DNA of 64,000 bases from Ianthella basta (lineage: Eukaryota; Porifera; Demospongiae; Verongiida; Ianthellidae), in contig OZ025872.1 in assembly GCA_964019415.1 (NCBI GenBank), positions 3,367,504 to 3,431,503 of the forward strand. The letters are read 5' to 3'. Shown one piece after another: positions 36,401-48,937 of the stretch. Numbering within the stretch: position 1 is the stretch's first letter; the number at the start of each line of letters is the position of its first letter. The notes under the pieces were generated by a model. It had not been told where the DNA came from, did no database searches, and saw only the letters and a program-made list of their open reading frames with translations. Both the position numbers and the translations under genes were made by a program.

Positions 36401-38432
36401 GACACCACGTATTAAATGGGGAGTGTGCTAGGGGGACACTGTGTATTAAATGGGCAGTGTGCTAGGGGGACACCACGTATTAATCGGGCAGTGTACTAGG
36501 GGGACACCACGTATTAAATGGGCAGTGTACTAGGGGGAAACTACGTATTAAATGGGCAATGTACTAGGGGGACACCACGTATTAAATGGGCAGTGTACTA
36601 GGGGGACACTACGTATTAAATGGGCAGTGTACTAGGGGGACACCACGTATTAAATGGGCAGTGTACTAGGGGGACACTACGTATTAAATGGGCAGTGTCC
36701 TAGGGGGACACCGTGTATTAAATGGGCAGTGTGCTAGGGGGAAACTACGTATTAAATGGGCAGTGTACTAGGGGGTCACCACGTATTAAATGGGCAGTGT
36801 ACTAGGGGGACACCACGTATTAAATGGGCAGTGTACTAGGGGGACACCACGTATTAAATGGGGAGTGTGCTAGGGGGACATCACGTATTAAATAGGCAGT
36901 TTTCTAGGGGGACACCACGTATTAAATGGGCAGTGTCCTAGGGGAGGACACCACGTATTAAATGGGCAGTGTCCTAGGGGAGGACACCACGTATTAAATG
37001 GGCAGTGTCCTAGTGGGGACACCATGTATTAAATGGGCAGTGTACTAGGGGGACACTACGTATTAAATGGGCAGTGTACTAGGGGGACACCATGTATTAA
37101 ATGGGCAGTGTACTAGGGGGACACCACTTATTAAATGGAGAGTGTACTAGGGGGACACCACATATTAAATGGGTAATGTACTAGGGGGACACCACGTATT
37201 AAATGGGCAGTGTGCTAGTGGGGACACTACGTATTAAATGGGCAGTGTCCTAGTGGGGACACCACGTATTAAATGGGCAGTGTCCTAGGGGAGGACACCA
37301 CGTATTAAATGGGTAGTGTACTAGGGGGACACCATGTATTAAATGGGCAGTGTCCTAGGGGGACACCATGTATTAAATGGGCAGTGTGCTAGGGGGACAC
37401 CACGTATTAAATGGAGAGTGTGCTAGGGGGACACCACGTATTAAATGGGCAGTGTCCTAGGGGGACACCACTTATTAAATGGGCAGTTTGCTAGGGGGAC
37501 ACCACGTATTAAATGAGCAGTGTCCTAGGGGGACACCACGTATTAAAGGGGCAGTGTGCTAGGGGGACACCGCGTATTAAATGGGCAGTGTCCTAGGGGG
37601 ACACCACGTATTAAAGGGGCAGTGTCCTAGGGGGACACCACGTATTAAATGGGCAGTGTCCTAGGGGGACACCACGTATTAAATGGGCAGTGTCCTAGGT
37701 GGACACCACGTATTAAATGGGTAGTGTGCTAGGGGGACACCGTGTATTAAATGGTAGTGTACTAGGGGGACACCACGTATTAAATGGGCAGTGTACTAGG
37801 GGGACACTACGTATTAAATGGGCAGTTTGCTAGGGGGACACCACGTATTAAATGGGCAGTGTCCTAGGGGGACACCACGTATTAAATGGGCAGTGTACTA
37901 GGAGGACACCACTTATTAAATGGGCAGTGTACTAGGGGGACACCACGTATTAAATGGGCAGTGTACTAGTGGGGACACCACGTATTAAATGGGGAGTTTC
38001 CTAGGGGGACACCACGTATTAAATGGGCAGTGTACTAGGGGGACATCACGTATTAAATGGGCAGTGTGCTAGGGGGACACCACGTATTAAATGGGCAGTG
38101 TCCTAGTGGGGACATCACGTATTAAATGGGCAGTGTGCTAGGGGGACACTACGTATTAAATGGTAGTGTCCTAGGGGGACATCACGTATTAAATGGGCAG
38201 TGTACTAGGGGGACATCACGTATTAAATGGGCAGTGTGCTAGGGGGACACTACGTATTAAATGGTAGTGTCCTAGGGGGACATCACGTATTAAATGGACA
38301 GTGCACTAGGGGACACCACGTATTAAATTGGCAGTGTACTAAGTGGACACCACGTATTAAATGGACAGTGTACTAGAGGGACACCACGTATTAAATTGGC
38401 AGTGTACTAGGTGGACACCACGTATTAAATGG

Positions 38433-39580
<1,148 letters not shown>

Positions 39581-39832
39581 TTATTCAATCTGCTGACACT
39601 TCTCATTCATCTCAGCAATCTGTAGAGGATACCCACTGATGGCAGCCTGGATGGTCGCCTTTGGCAGCCAGCCAATGCAGATGAACAGGTGCTCCTTCCA
39701 GTTGAACTTGAAGGGCAGTGTAATGAGGAAGACAACAAGGAGATGAACCGACACACCGCTAAACACAGCTGCTAAAGCTTGACCTGCAGGGAGGGGAGTG
39801 AGGATGTGTCATCACTCTGTAAGCTGTAAGCA

Positions 39833-39863
<31 letters not shown>

Positions 39864-39933
39864 CACCTGCATACACGCACATACACACACATGCATACAT
39901 GCACACACACACACGCGTGCACGCACACGCACA

Positions 39934-39980
<47 letters not shown>

Positions 39981-40244
39981 ATTCACTCACTGGCCGCAAA
40001 GTTCACTTCCGCTCCGATGAGTCCAAACAGCAGAGGCTCAATAAACTGCCAAAGGATGAAGAAGGTCCTGTCAATGATGTGCTTGGTGCAGAGTCCCCTC
40101 TTCCAGCTGATGCTAGCCACAAAGGCGACAGTGAGGATGGAGAGTGCTCCTGCCCCAATGAACCCAGGGTTGTTGTAGAATACCATTCTCTTTGCTCCAA
40201 AGAAGGCAAAAGTGCCAGACTGATGAGAAGTACGAGTCTGTTTC
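39581..40244 (-). pseudogene. SLC9B (NHA-type) Na+/H+ antiporter fragment
   Basis: SLC9B proteins are membrane cation/proton antiporters with about 12-13 membrane segments. Two exons are seen. At 39,991-40,244 the frame gives MVFYNNPGFIGAG, a hydrophobic segment and FIEPLLFGLIGAEVNFAAS. At 39,581-39,783 it gives ALAAVFSGVSVHLLVVFLIT, then FNWKEHLFICIGWLPKATIQ. GLIGAEV and WLPKAT are family signatures. The join A-S-Q is in frame. The second exon stops (TAA, 39,581-39,583) just before an apparently preserved donor (ATG then GTGAGT at 39,570), so the last membrane segments are lost. The N-terminal half is also missing because CKAP5 exons begin at 40,549. It is either a truncated duplicate or a gene with a nonsense change. 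Confidence 0.65.
39831..39972. repeat. (AC)n-rich tract in SLC9B intron
   Basis: An interrupted (AC)n run of about 140 bp with CATG and CGCG breaks lies between the two SLC9B-like exons, ending about 18 bp from the donor of the upstream exon. Confidence 0.9.
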
Positions 40245-40548
40245 TGACAATGGAGCCTTTTTCTGAGGAGAGGGTGAGGAGATGGTGAGGAGAGATGGAC
40301 GGAGGAGATTAGGAGGAACAGGAGAAAAGGGGGAGAGAAGATGATTGGTTGATTCAGCTGTGCTTATGAATTAGGTCTCACTAAATTAGCACCACATTCT
40401 TGTGAACCAGTGACACACTCTGCACATTGACAGGGACAACACAGATCACACATTGAGCACTTTATTGTCCTAAGAAAAGCAACTGCTTCAAATACTATGT
40501 CACGCTGTGCATGTGTGTGTTTGTGTGTAATCTTCACCAGTCTTTTAC

Positions 40549-40799
<251 letters not shown>

Positions 40800-40929
40800 C
40801 GAAAGTGGGCATGTGTGCCCATGTGCACAGAAGGGTACAGATTGGGAAGCTGCTGAACACTAATCCAACCCACTGCACACAATTAGAAACACCCAGTGCT
40901 CTAAGCAAGCTGAGCACCAAAGGATTCAC

Positions 40930-41121
40930 GCTGTCCCCCATGATGGTGACCAGGTGGAAGAGGATGGTCTTCACAGTGCGAAAGGGTGTGTCATCTTGGA
41001 CCCACCCCTCTGCAGTGCGGTCGTTGTAGCCGGTGAAGAAGTGGTGCACATTGAGGAGAAGCTGGTCAACGTTGACTTGAGGAAGGATCTGGGAGAGCTG
41101 ACGTGTCAGCTTCCAGAGGCA
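40930..41121 (-). CDS. CKAP5-like C-terminal exon
   Basis: A 192-bp phase-0 exon reads CLWKLTRQLSQILPQVNVDQ, later DDTPFRTVKTILFHL and IMGDS. MKCLWK and P-RT-KT-L match the CKAP5 C-terminal helical domain. The donor GTGAAT at 40,929 joins in frame to VLDHLTM. Confidence 0.72.
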
Positions 41122-41403
41122 CTAGAGAGGAAAGAGGAGACGGACAAGGAAGTACACTGACACAGAGGTACTGCTGAAAAGTGTTAAACTAAATACACTT
41201 GACCATTGCTCGACTGATTTCTGAACATAATTATATGCAAGCATCAAATTTCAGCCAACTATCGTTGAAGCAACTACACACCATGATGCCAGTACTACAC
41301 TCATTAGTTGACTATCCACACAAAACTGTTGACCAATTGCTCCATCAGAGAGGTGCCATACTCCTCAGAACATTACACCATAGTGCATGTATCAGGTACT
41401 CAC

Positions 41404-41479
41404 CTTCATGGCCATTTCAGTTAGCTTGGAGGGGTTGCCGTCCTGTCCAAGAGACTCCAACATCACATGTAGAAGGGAA
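41404..41479 (-). CDS. CKAP5-like C-terminal exon
   Basis: A 76-bp exon encodes SLLHVMLESLGQDGNPSKLT and EMAMK. The acceptor is TTCTAG and the donor GTGAGT. It enters in phase 2 and leaves in phase 0, consistent with both neighbours. Confidence 0.7.
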
Positions 41480-41646
41480 CTAGAAGGAAGTGTGAGGAGA
41501 GCAAGTAGATCACTTAAAGCATCAGGTGTGTGTCCAATACAAACTCTGACATGAAGTGTGGGGTGGGTGGAGAGGAATGCATACATACACACTGTGACGA
41601 GTTTAACGATACTTCCTTTTTTCTTGATACCATACAAACATGCAAG

Positions 41647-41693
<47 letters not shown>

Positions 41694-41719
41694 ACAGACT
41701 GACAGACAGCCGGACTTAC

Positions 41720-41949
41720 CAAAACAGTGCATTCTTTTCTCCGTTCTCAATCACTTTCAACATGAGAAAGTTGAAGGACCTATTGAGTTGAGCCACATCC
41801 TCCAACCTCAGCATCCTCTCGTCCTGGAGGAGGGTCATCACATCACGCTCTGTCTCCACCAAGGTGTCTTGAGAGGCGACAGCTGCTAGCTCCGGTTGGC
41901 TGAAGGTGTTGAGGAGACAGCTTGTGAGCTGCTTGCCCAGTAACATCAC
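41720..41949 (-). CDS. CKAP5-like C-terminal exon
   Basis: A 230-bp exon runs from VMLLGKQLTSCLLNTFSQPE to QLNRSFNFLMLKVIENGEKN. The N-LMLK-IE motif matches CKAP5. The donor GTAAGT at 41,719 is followed on the transcribed strand by a (GT)n tract near 41,650-41,690. Confidence 0.72.
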
Positions 41950-42061
41950 CTGAGGAGAGAGGGGGTTGGAGAGGGAGAGTAAAAGGAGTGGAGAGGAGTT
42001 TAGGGAATAGTTGAAAGTCAAAACACAGCCACCAGTCCACACCCTGTCCTGCCCTGCCTAC

Positions 42062-42145
42062 CTGTTTCAGACTCTCCGGAGAGTTAGCCTGCTGGAGCTG
42101 GGTGTTGAAGTTCATCCTCATCTGCATTAGGATGGCCCTCAGGAG
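42062..42145 (-). CDS. CKAP5-like exon after the internal gap
   Basis: An 84-bp phase-0 exon encodes LLRAILMQMRMNFNTQLQQA. It is the first exon 3' of the missing TOG5 region. The preceding recognisable exon (42,690-42,825) ends in phase 1, so they cannot splice to each other in frame. Confidence 0.6.
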
Positions 42146-42284
42146 CTGGAGGGGGAGAGGGACAAGGAATGAGGAGGCTTAAGAAGTAGGAAATACTTTT
42201 AAATTGTACTGCTAACCAGTGAGATAATCTTTTCAGCAGAGTGGAAGCACTATTGGGGGATCGTGTGTGTGTATGTGTGCGTTC

Positions 42285-42337
<53 letters not shown>

Positions 42338-42689
42338 TGTGGCAAGGGGCGGGTAGGAGGTACACATGGGCAATCTGTAAAGGCACTGTCACACTAGATG
42401 TGTACGTGTATGTATTGGAGATGTGTGAACAACTAGGGCTGCTAACATTATAAGCCACTACACACATGTAGCATACTATACCAGGAAATGGTACTTCTTC
42501 CATGGGCCCACACAGTGTAGAGTACCTCTTATTACAGTACATTAACATCCACATCACACCTTTGGCAAAAGGTGAGTGACAAGGAGGAGGAGTGACTGAG
42601 AGTGGAAGGAGTGCACACACACACAGTGTCCACTACTTTAAGTTACTCACACCACAAGGTGGTGCAGTGCAAATTTGACAAGTTCTCAC

Positions 42690-42825
42690 CAAATCTCTGT
42701 CGAGAGTTCTTTGACTTGAGTCCATCTGCCACGTACCCAAACAGTTTGGGTGGAGCATAGAAGCAGCAGATCTGGTCAAACAGAGCACGAACCTCCTTGC
42801 GAATTGCATCTTTTGCATCGCCACT
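42690..42825 (-). CDS. CKAP5-like TOG4 exon
   Basis: A 136-bp exon encodes SGDAKDAIRKEVRALFDQIC and GLKSKNSRQRF. DAIRK-VRA and KSKNS-QR are strong TOG4 signatures. The donor is GTGAGA, phase 1. The CLEELG continuation expected in the next exon is absent. Confidence 0.72.
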
Positions 42826-42956
42826 CTGGAGGTGGTAAGGAGGGGAATTCCCCAGCAACATTACAGTTTAAACAAGCCAGAAGCACATAAAGACTGCACA
42901 ACAGAGATGTGATGCCTTCTACAATTGCCAAATTGCTCTCCAGTGTGCATACGTAC

Positions 42957-43092
42957 CTTTATGACGAGGAAGGGTAAGAAAACTGTTGCCTCAAAGTCAC
43001 TCATCCGGTACCTCTCCTTGATGAGGAGGGCAAAGAGGGAGGAGAGGAACTCAAGGCACTTTAGGTTCACCGTGGTGTTGGTGTCACAGAAC
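42957..43092 (-). CDS. CKAP5-like TOG4 exon
   Basis: A 136-bp exon encodes FCDTNTTVNLKCLEFLSSLF and ends FLPFLVIK. The acceptor CTCCCAG and donor GTACGT are good. It joins upstream as TLR-FCDTNT in phase. Confidence 0.75.
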
Positions 43093-43226
43093 CTGGGAGG
43101 AGGAGGAGGGGAGAGGGAGAGGGATCAAGGGAGGGTCTACCATATTAGACACACACACATGGGAATAGACGAACAGCAGATGAAAGACACTTGTACACGG
43201 TGTGTGTGTGTGTGTGTGTTAGTGTG

Positions 43227-43258
<32 letters not shown>

Positions 43259-43307
43259 CGTGTGCGTGTGCGTGTGTGTGTGTGTGTATCTGTGCACATC
43301 CCCTCAC

Positions 43308-43376
43308 CTCAGAGTCACCCATTTGAGCAGGAGGTCCACACATGCAATGGCCTCCGCCCCATACTGAGCACTACCA
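43308..43376 (-). CDS. CKAP5-like TOG4 exon
   Basis: A 69-bp exon encodes GSAQYGAEAIACVDLLLKWV then TLR. CVDLLLKW-TLR fits TOG4. Its entry phase needs the previous exon to use a shifted donor inside GTGTGTG; that donor is uncertain. Confidence 0.65.
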
Positions 43377-43787
43377 CTGACACTGCAGCACAAGAGGGGA
43401 GCACCACACTCACTACCAGAGACACACTAAAAGTACTCACATGCATACAGTGTTTCCTTATACATGTATGTACATGTAACTGGAGCAATGTGGAGCAGTA
43501 GTCCACCAAGTTGAACACAATATATACTGTACAAAGTATTCCAGTGTTACCACAACTACACAATTGAGGCAGCAAACAGCTATCAACAGTAGTTATGTAC
43601 TTCAGCTCAGCCAGTATTGTACCAAGTGGTGGTCTACTGTATCAACTGTCCTCTCAGCTACTAACAAGTTGTGTGCATGTCTACTTACAGTGTACAGTGT
43701 ATGTATAGTACGTATGTATGTACAGGAGTGTGTGTGTATATGACGCCCTGTTCTACACTCTATACAATAAATACACACACCACACAC

Positions 43788-43937
43788 CTCTTTGAGTGTG
43801 CCCAGAGCGGTAATGTGGTGCTTGAAGTCGTCGTGAAAGAGCTGAGTCAGCAGTGGCCGTGAGACACATGGCTGCATCTGATCTTTGAGCTGTTCTATAA
43901 ACTCACTACGTGGAGTGGAAAAGCTCCACTTTAAAAC
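43788..43937 (-). CDS. CKAP5-like TOG4 exon
   Basis: A 150-bp phase-0 exon begins VLKWSFSTPRSEFIEQLKDQ and continues through LFHDDFKHHITALGTLKE. This is the start of TOG4 and the most convincing CKAP5 match in the window. Confidence 0.78.
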
Positions 43938-44071
43938 CTGCAAATGGGAATGAAAACGGGTCTAAAGCATACAATACACTGTACACACATACGTACATGT
44001 AGCTGCAACATGTGTAACTGCTCACATTAGTCTTGTAAACACTTGTACATACACAGCCACACAAAACTGAC

Positions 44072-44377
44072 ATTGAAGTTCTGTTCATCCTTCTGCCTCT
44101 GCTGCATGGTGGGCCCCTTCGTGAGTGGTGGTCCAAAGTCTTCTTCTGCTTCTTTGCCCTTCTTCGATGTTCCCTTCTTGCTCACTGCCTTTGCGCCCGC
44201 CTTGGCTGTCTTGGCAGTCTTGGTCTCTTTAGCAGCAGTAGGAGGAGAATCTGAAACCTCTTTACTCTCTGTCTTCTCCTTTGGTGCTGAGGTGGCCTTA
44301 GTTTTAACTGACTTTGGTGGAGGGAGGGATGCTTTGTGCTTCTCCAACAGTCCAAGGATGGCTTGCTTAGAGGCAGG
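44072..44377 (-). CDS. CKAP5-like TOG3-TOG4 linker exon
   Basis: A 306-bp phase-0 exon opens PASKQAILGLLEKHKASLPP. A lysine, alanine, threonine and serine-rich basic linker (AKAGAKAVSKKGTSKKGK) follows, then RQKDEQNFN. Basic TOG linkers bind the microtubule lattice. Confidence 0.72.
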
Positions 44378-44650
44378 CTAGAGTGGAACATGATGTGTGG
44401 ACAGGGGAGAGGTGAGGGGGGAGGAAATGGTCATATCAAGCACACAGCGTCAGATTATGGTAGGTGAGCCCTGCACACAGCTCATAGCACTTCAGATAAA
44501 GGTCAGTACCAATCACTAGACATTGATGATTACAGCAACAATTTCTTACTTAACCAAGTAGCACCTCATGCTCTCACCGTCCCATCCCTCAACCACTGTC
44601 ACTGCCGCCCCTACACCCTCACCCCTCACTCTCACCCTCCCCTCACACAC

Positions 44651-44845
44651 CTTCAGCTTGCCTGCCTGCCGTGCCATTGCCTCATAGCCGACCCAAACCA
44701 TGACTAGAGGCAGTACCGTCTGGCTGTGTTTCCTCACCTCCCCCGAGCGGTCCTCCAGGCAGGACAGCAACGGGGGAATGATGGAGGAGAACTCTCAGGG
44801 GAGCTTGCCTGCCTCTGGGAGCTTCTCGGCTAGCCATTGGAGGAG
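44651..44845 (-). pseudogene. CKAP5-like TOG3 terminal exon with in-frame TGA
   Basis: A 195-bp exon reads LLQWLAEKLPEAGKLP, a TGA at 44,795-44,797, then EFSSIIPPLLSCLEDRSGEV and GYEAMARQAGKLK. WLAEKLP and CLEDR-G-VRK are TOG3 C-terminal motifs on both sides of the stop. The frame itself is uninterrupted, so a single nonsense change or a base error explains it. Confidence 0.7.
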
Positions 44846-44860
44846 CTGGGAGAAAGGAGG

Positions 44861-45360
44861 AACGGAGAGCTAGACTGATGGCAATCGAGTCGATTGATCC
44901 GCGTCCGGCATCTTCACTGATATATACTTCCATTAACAGATAAGACAGCGCTAAGATTAGTTTTTACAGTGTTAACGTCCCTACAAGAGTACTTACTAGG
45001 GAGCGGAAGGAGACGCAGCCTTTCCTCGTCTGTGCACGATGTACGTACAAGGACAACCTCTTGCATCGGCCATTTTTGGGGAGATGGCCGACAATGAATG
45101 TCATTATATCAGCTGACGACCAAGGAAATAACAGTGTTTCGTGTGTAAGCGGACCATGCATTATGAGGAACGTAGTCTGGGCGATCTGCAGAGATCAAAA
45201 GTTTATTTTGAACGGAACGGAGAGCTATAAAGATGGCAATCGAGTCGATTGATCCGCGTCCCGGCTAGTCTCGTACCCGACCCTGTCCACCGGCCGCCAT
45301 TTTATTCGCCGCCTCCCGTCCATGCACGAAGGACAACCGCTTGCATCGGCCATTTTTGGA
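44861..45360. repeat. Duplicated 340-bp block with promoter-like character
   Basis: GATGGCAATCGAGTCGATTG occurs at 44,877 and again near 45,234. A second pair, GCATCGGCCATTTTTGG, lies near 45,064 and 45,342. Spacings of about 357 and 278 bp show a rearranged tandem duplication. It is CpG-richer than its surroundings, and GGCCATTTT resembles a YY1 core, so a duplicated promoter is possible. Confidence 0.5.
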
Positions 45361-45849
45361 GCGCCAGGTTTTATCCTCATTCCCGTTTCAAATTATGAAG
45401 TGGAAAACGAAATTAAAAGGTAACAGCTGCAGGTGCACACTACATACAGTCAGTGGAATGAGAAGAATACATAGTCTACTAATACAAACACATAATATAC
45501 AAAACCAAATAATAAGATAATTATAGGAATGATAGAAAACAAAGAGACATGTGCACATGCACTGAACATTGTCCTGTGGTACTTTGAGATGACTAAGAGC
45601 TGAGGTGCACGTGGTCATCACATCAGCTAGTCTGCTTCCCTGTGTGGGACACGGTGGAGAGATAGGAGAGAATAGAACTGAAGGCAGTGACAACAAGCGT
45701 GAAGTGGGCATGTACGTATGTGTGTGTGTGTATGTGTATGTACTTGTGTAGTGAGTACATGGGTGGAGTAATGGTAGGTGAACACAGAAGGTTGCAGCTA
45801 TGTATTACATGTGACCCATGGAGCAAGTTGCATGCCACATGCACGCACG

Positions 45850-45936
<87 letters not shown>

Positions 45937-46030
45937 ACACGCACACACACACATACACCACACACATGCACACACAATACACACACACGCACGCACGCAC
46001 ACGCATACACACACCACACACACACACACA

Positions 46031-46072
<42 letters not shown>

Positions 46073-46899
46073 CCCACTGCCTTACCAGCCAATTCGCTTT
46101 CTCTTGGCCTGTGGACTGGTTGGTTCAGACCCACTGGAAGGATTGCAGTGGGTTAGGAACTTGGAAACTGCAAGGGAAACTGAGAAGAGTTCAATGTACG
46201 TATGGGATTGCGCACTGCAAGCTAGTCTGCTTCCCTGTGTGGGACACAGTGAAGAGAATACAACTAGCTAAAGGGACTGGACGATAAGTGTGAAGTGTGC
46301 ATGTGTACTCTTGCATGTGTGTGTATGCGTATGTGTGCACTTTTGTAGTGAGTACATGTGTGGAGCTGGCTGGTGGGTGAACACAGAAAGTTGAAACAAT
46401 GTTCCACATGAGATCTAGTCTCCCATAGACAGACTGCCATTGTGTAGACTTTGCCCAGACGGTCTGGGAGCTATCACAGCATTTTACCTGACAGAGCTCT
46501 GGGGAAGTTGAGAACAATGATGGCTAATGTGCCATTGTATAAGGAAGGAAGGCAAGCATTTTATACTGAGAGATTGAGGAATGGAGCCTTTAATTAAACC
46601 TCACAGCAATTGCTTGCTGATAACTGTTAGGCAGACCTTCCTCCCTTATAGCGGCTGCATTAGCTATCGTCAGTTGGGATTTACCCGGACCTCTGTCAGG
46701 AGAAAAGCAGTGACAGCTGCCAGACTGTCCACCAGCTAGGAGGAGTGTACAAAATTGTGGTATAGTTATGCCAGGCTACATGTGACCCATGAAGTAAGTA
46801 TTACATGCTACACACATACAAACACACACACACACACACACACACCCTTCCAACCAACCAATCCCTCCCGCACACAAGCACGCACACACACATTCACTA
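45361..46899. other. Intergenic stretch, 3' of the ANK-Roc-COR-CARD gene
   Basis: No exon is recognised. It holds a tandem duplication (GCTAGTCTGCTTCCCTGTGT at about 45,628 and again near 46,220) and an (AC)n-rich tract at 45,841-46,068. Confidence 0.5.
45841..46068. repeat. (AC)n-rich microsatellite
   Basis: About 230 bp of interrupted AC with CACG and CATA interruptions. Confidence 0.92.
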
Positions 46900-47202
46900 A
46901 CCAACCTCCTTGTTGCAGCTCCTCCCTCATCATCCTTCCAAATGACTGCATATTAGGAAGACCGTCTGCGTCAATGGCCATCTCACAATACTCTAGTAGA
47001 GTGTTTGCACTGCCATGACATGTCAGGTGGTGGTACAGGATCTCTTTTGCGTCTTTAGTATTTGAGTCATCAATGCTAGACTTGATATCTTCTGTGATGA
47101 CACCTTTACGAATGAGCCTCAGCAGGCTCTGTCTTGGGTTGACGACTGTAAAGAACTCTGTCTCGTGTTTCTTGAGAAACTCTGAGACTGAAAGTGGAGC
47201 AG
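46900..47202 (-). CDS. Second CARD exon, downstream duplicate
   Basis: After the conserved acceptor ACACAATGCAG the frame reads PLSVSEFLKKHETEFFTVVN, a GVITEDIKSSID segment and MREELQQGG. It is very close to the CARD at 47,646-47,950, placed 748 bp 3' of it. Unlike that exon it does not stop after GGW but runs on to 46,811. A GTTGGT or GTTAGT donor near 46,900 is possible. It may be an alternative terminal exon, a second CARD in the same protein, or an unused duplicate; the preceding exon's stop argues against simple tandem inclusion. Confidence 0.6.
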
Positions 47203-47537
47203 CTGCATTGTGTAAAGAAGGAGTCTGTTTGAAGTAACGAGCAGATCTCTCCCTCCAGAACACACAAGGACGTTATATTAGTCTCAAGAGGTTTTCCAGA
47301 ACAAGAAGGACTACACACAATCAAGAAACACTGTTAACAGCAAGTGAAGAGGAGCTCAAGGTGAGGAGGAGAAACCATGTCATCGTGCTGCCAGTACAGT
47401 ACTATAAAGTGATACAAGCGCCAACTGCATTGACTGTATTTTCACTATTAAATTTTGTTCAAAGGTACATGATACGTACGTACGTACCTCAACATTCTCA
47501 TGCACACACGCATGCACTTGAATTCATACAAGCGTGC

Positions 47538-47549
47538 ACACACACACAC

Positions 47550-47622
<73 letters not shown>
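47538..47622. repeat. (AC)n microsatellite between CARD exons
   Basis: About 85 bp of AC lies about 25 bp beyond the stop codon of the first CARD exon. Confidence 0.92.
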
Positions 47623-47624
<2 letters not shown>

Positions 47625-47645
47625 CATACATACAAGCACACAAGT

Positions 47646-47950
47646 TTACCAACCTCCTTGTTGCAGCTCCTCCTTCAGCTTGGCTCCAAATGACTGCATG
47701 TTTGGGAAGCCCTGCGCATCAATTATAACATCACAATATGTCATCAGAGTGTTCACGTCAGCATTACGTGTCAAGTGAGCAAACAAGATCTCTTTTGCGT
47801 CTTTGGTACTTGAGGCATCAATGGTAGTCTTGACATCTTCTGTGATGACACCTTTACGAATGAGCCTCAGCAGGCTCTCCTTCGGGTTGACGACTGTAAA
47901 GAACTCTGTCTCGTGTTTTTTAAGAAGTTCTGAGACCGAAAGTAGAGCTG
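47646..47950 (-). CDS. CARD terminal exon of the ANK-Roc-COR-CARD gene
   Basis: Spliced after ACACAATGCAG in phase 1, the exon encodes ALLSVSELLKKHETEFFTVV, then LIRKGVITEDVKTTIDASST, AKEILFAHLTRNADVNTLM and KLKEELQQGGW before a TAA stop (47,646-47,648). Helix spacing and the GVIT-D and T-KDAKEIL motifs match caspase recruitment domains, which assemble homotypic signalling complexes. It joins in frame to the linker at 48,083-48,169, giving a protein ending in CARD. The domain call is by pattern; a divergent Death domain is the alternative. Confidence 0.7.
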
Positions 47951-48082
47951 CTGCATTGTGTAAAGAAGAATACTGAAAGTAATACATTGGGTCCCCATAA
48001 CAGTACGATTCTATACAAACCATGTACAGTACTTCTGTACTAGGGAAACACTTGTTTACTGGCTACCCCTTGGGTTCCTCAC

Positions 48083-48169
48083 CAGGTGAGCTAGCTCCAA
48101 CTTTCTCAACCTGAGCACTGATTTGTCGAGGGCCACTGGGAGGAGAGGAGCTGCTATGCCTCTCCGAAA
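48083..48169 (-). CDS. Serine/proline linker exon, COR-CARD
   Basis: An 87-bp phase-1 exon encodes SERHSSSSPPSGPRQISAQV and EKVGASSP. The acceptor TTTTTGCAG and donor GTGAGG are clear. It is low-complexity and likely a flexible hinge between the Roc-COR body and CARD. The same linker occurs at 21,583-21,648. Confidence 0.7.
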
Positions 48170-48622
48170 CTGCAAAAAGACAGTGCATTGAGGAATGCTC
48201 TAAAGATATCCACAAATACCTAACTACACTTGACAGGTACAGTGTTGGGGACTGTGAAATACCTAGCGCTATATAAGGGCGGGAGTGCATAATGAGAAAA
48301 AAATGGTTTGTCTCATTACACGCTCCTGACAAGGGTTTAGAAGGGAGGTAGAGCTGTCAGCAAGTAAGTAAAGAACAACTCCCTAGCTGTTTGGCTAGTG
48401 GTCACATCAGACATTGCAACGTTGTGGTGGCATCACTTTGATTTGGCAATATCCCAGTGCAGGAAATCAATATGGCAGCAATGGTTCAACAATATGGTTA
48501 GTAAAACAGCCACAACTAGCTACTCATATACTTACAATACTATGTACCTTCAAGAATGTGCCAAAACCTGTACCACAAGCATACACTGATGAAGGGTGTG
48601 TGAGTAACATAAACATGCTCAC

Positions 48623-48686
48623 CTTCTCCTTGTGAAGTGGTGTCTACTAAGTGGAGTATCTTTGGATCAGAGGGGTGAGGTTGGAG
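48623..48686 (-). CDS. Short linker exon after COR
   Basis: A 64-bp exon encodes LQPHPSDPKILHLVDTTSQG. The acceptor is CCTCTAG and the donor GTGAGC. Phase 0 in and phase 1 out match the Roc-COR exon (ending VEGAE) and the next linker (VSERH). Confidence 0.7.
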
Positions 48687-48937
48687 CTAGAGGGTGAAGG
48701 AGAGAAGGCACAAGGAATGGGGTAAATAAGAGACAATGATTATGTTATGAATTCGGATAGGATACAGCACTAGTCATTGAAAGCATAGTCCCTCCACTTT
48801 AAACAATGGCCAAATCTCCAATTTCAGCAACAATGGATAACACAAGTATTCTATGTCTTAGCACATTTTCTGCACCTTCAAAGAGAGCTCTTCAGAAGTT
48901 CTATTTGTGTACATGTGCAGCACATCAGCACACTCAC

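Larger units (their letters stand above)
23584..38432. repeat. 14.85-kb minisatellite array, 34-bp unit, about 436 copies
   Basis: A continuous head-to-tail array of a 34-bp unit built around CTAGGGGGACAC and CACGTATTAAATGGG. Polymorphic positions recur in combinations: C or T before ACG, ATGGGC or ATGGGG, GTG or TTT, and G, C, A or T before CTAG. Occasional 33- and 35-bp units come from G-run length change. There is no spacer sequence, and 34 is not a multiple of 3. TATTAAAT brings a stop into every frame, so the array cannot code. Several higher-order duplications are listed separately. It separates the orphan CARD exons from the truncated SLC9B copy. Confidence 0.97.

Noticed and set aside
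23584..38432. CRISPR-like array of direct repeats
   Set aside because: The 34-bp units are contiguous with no unique spacers, and the DNA is clearly eukaryotic. It is a minisatellite.
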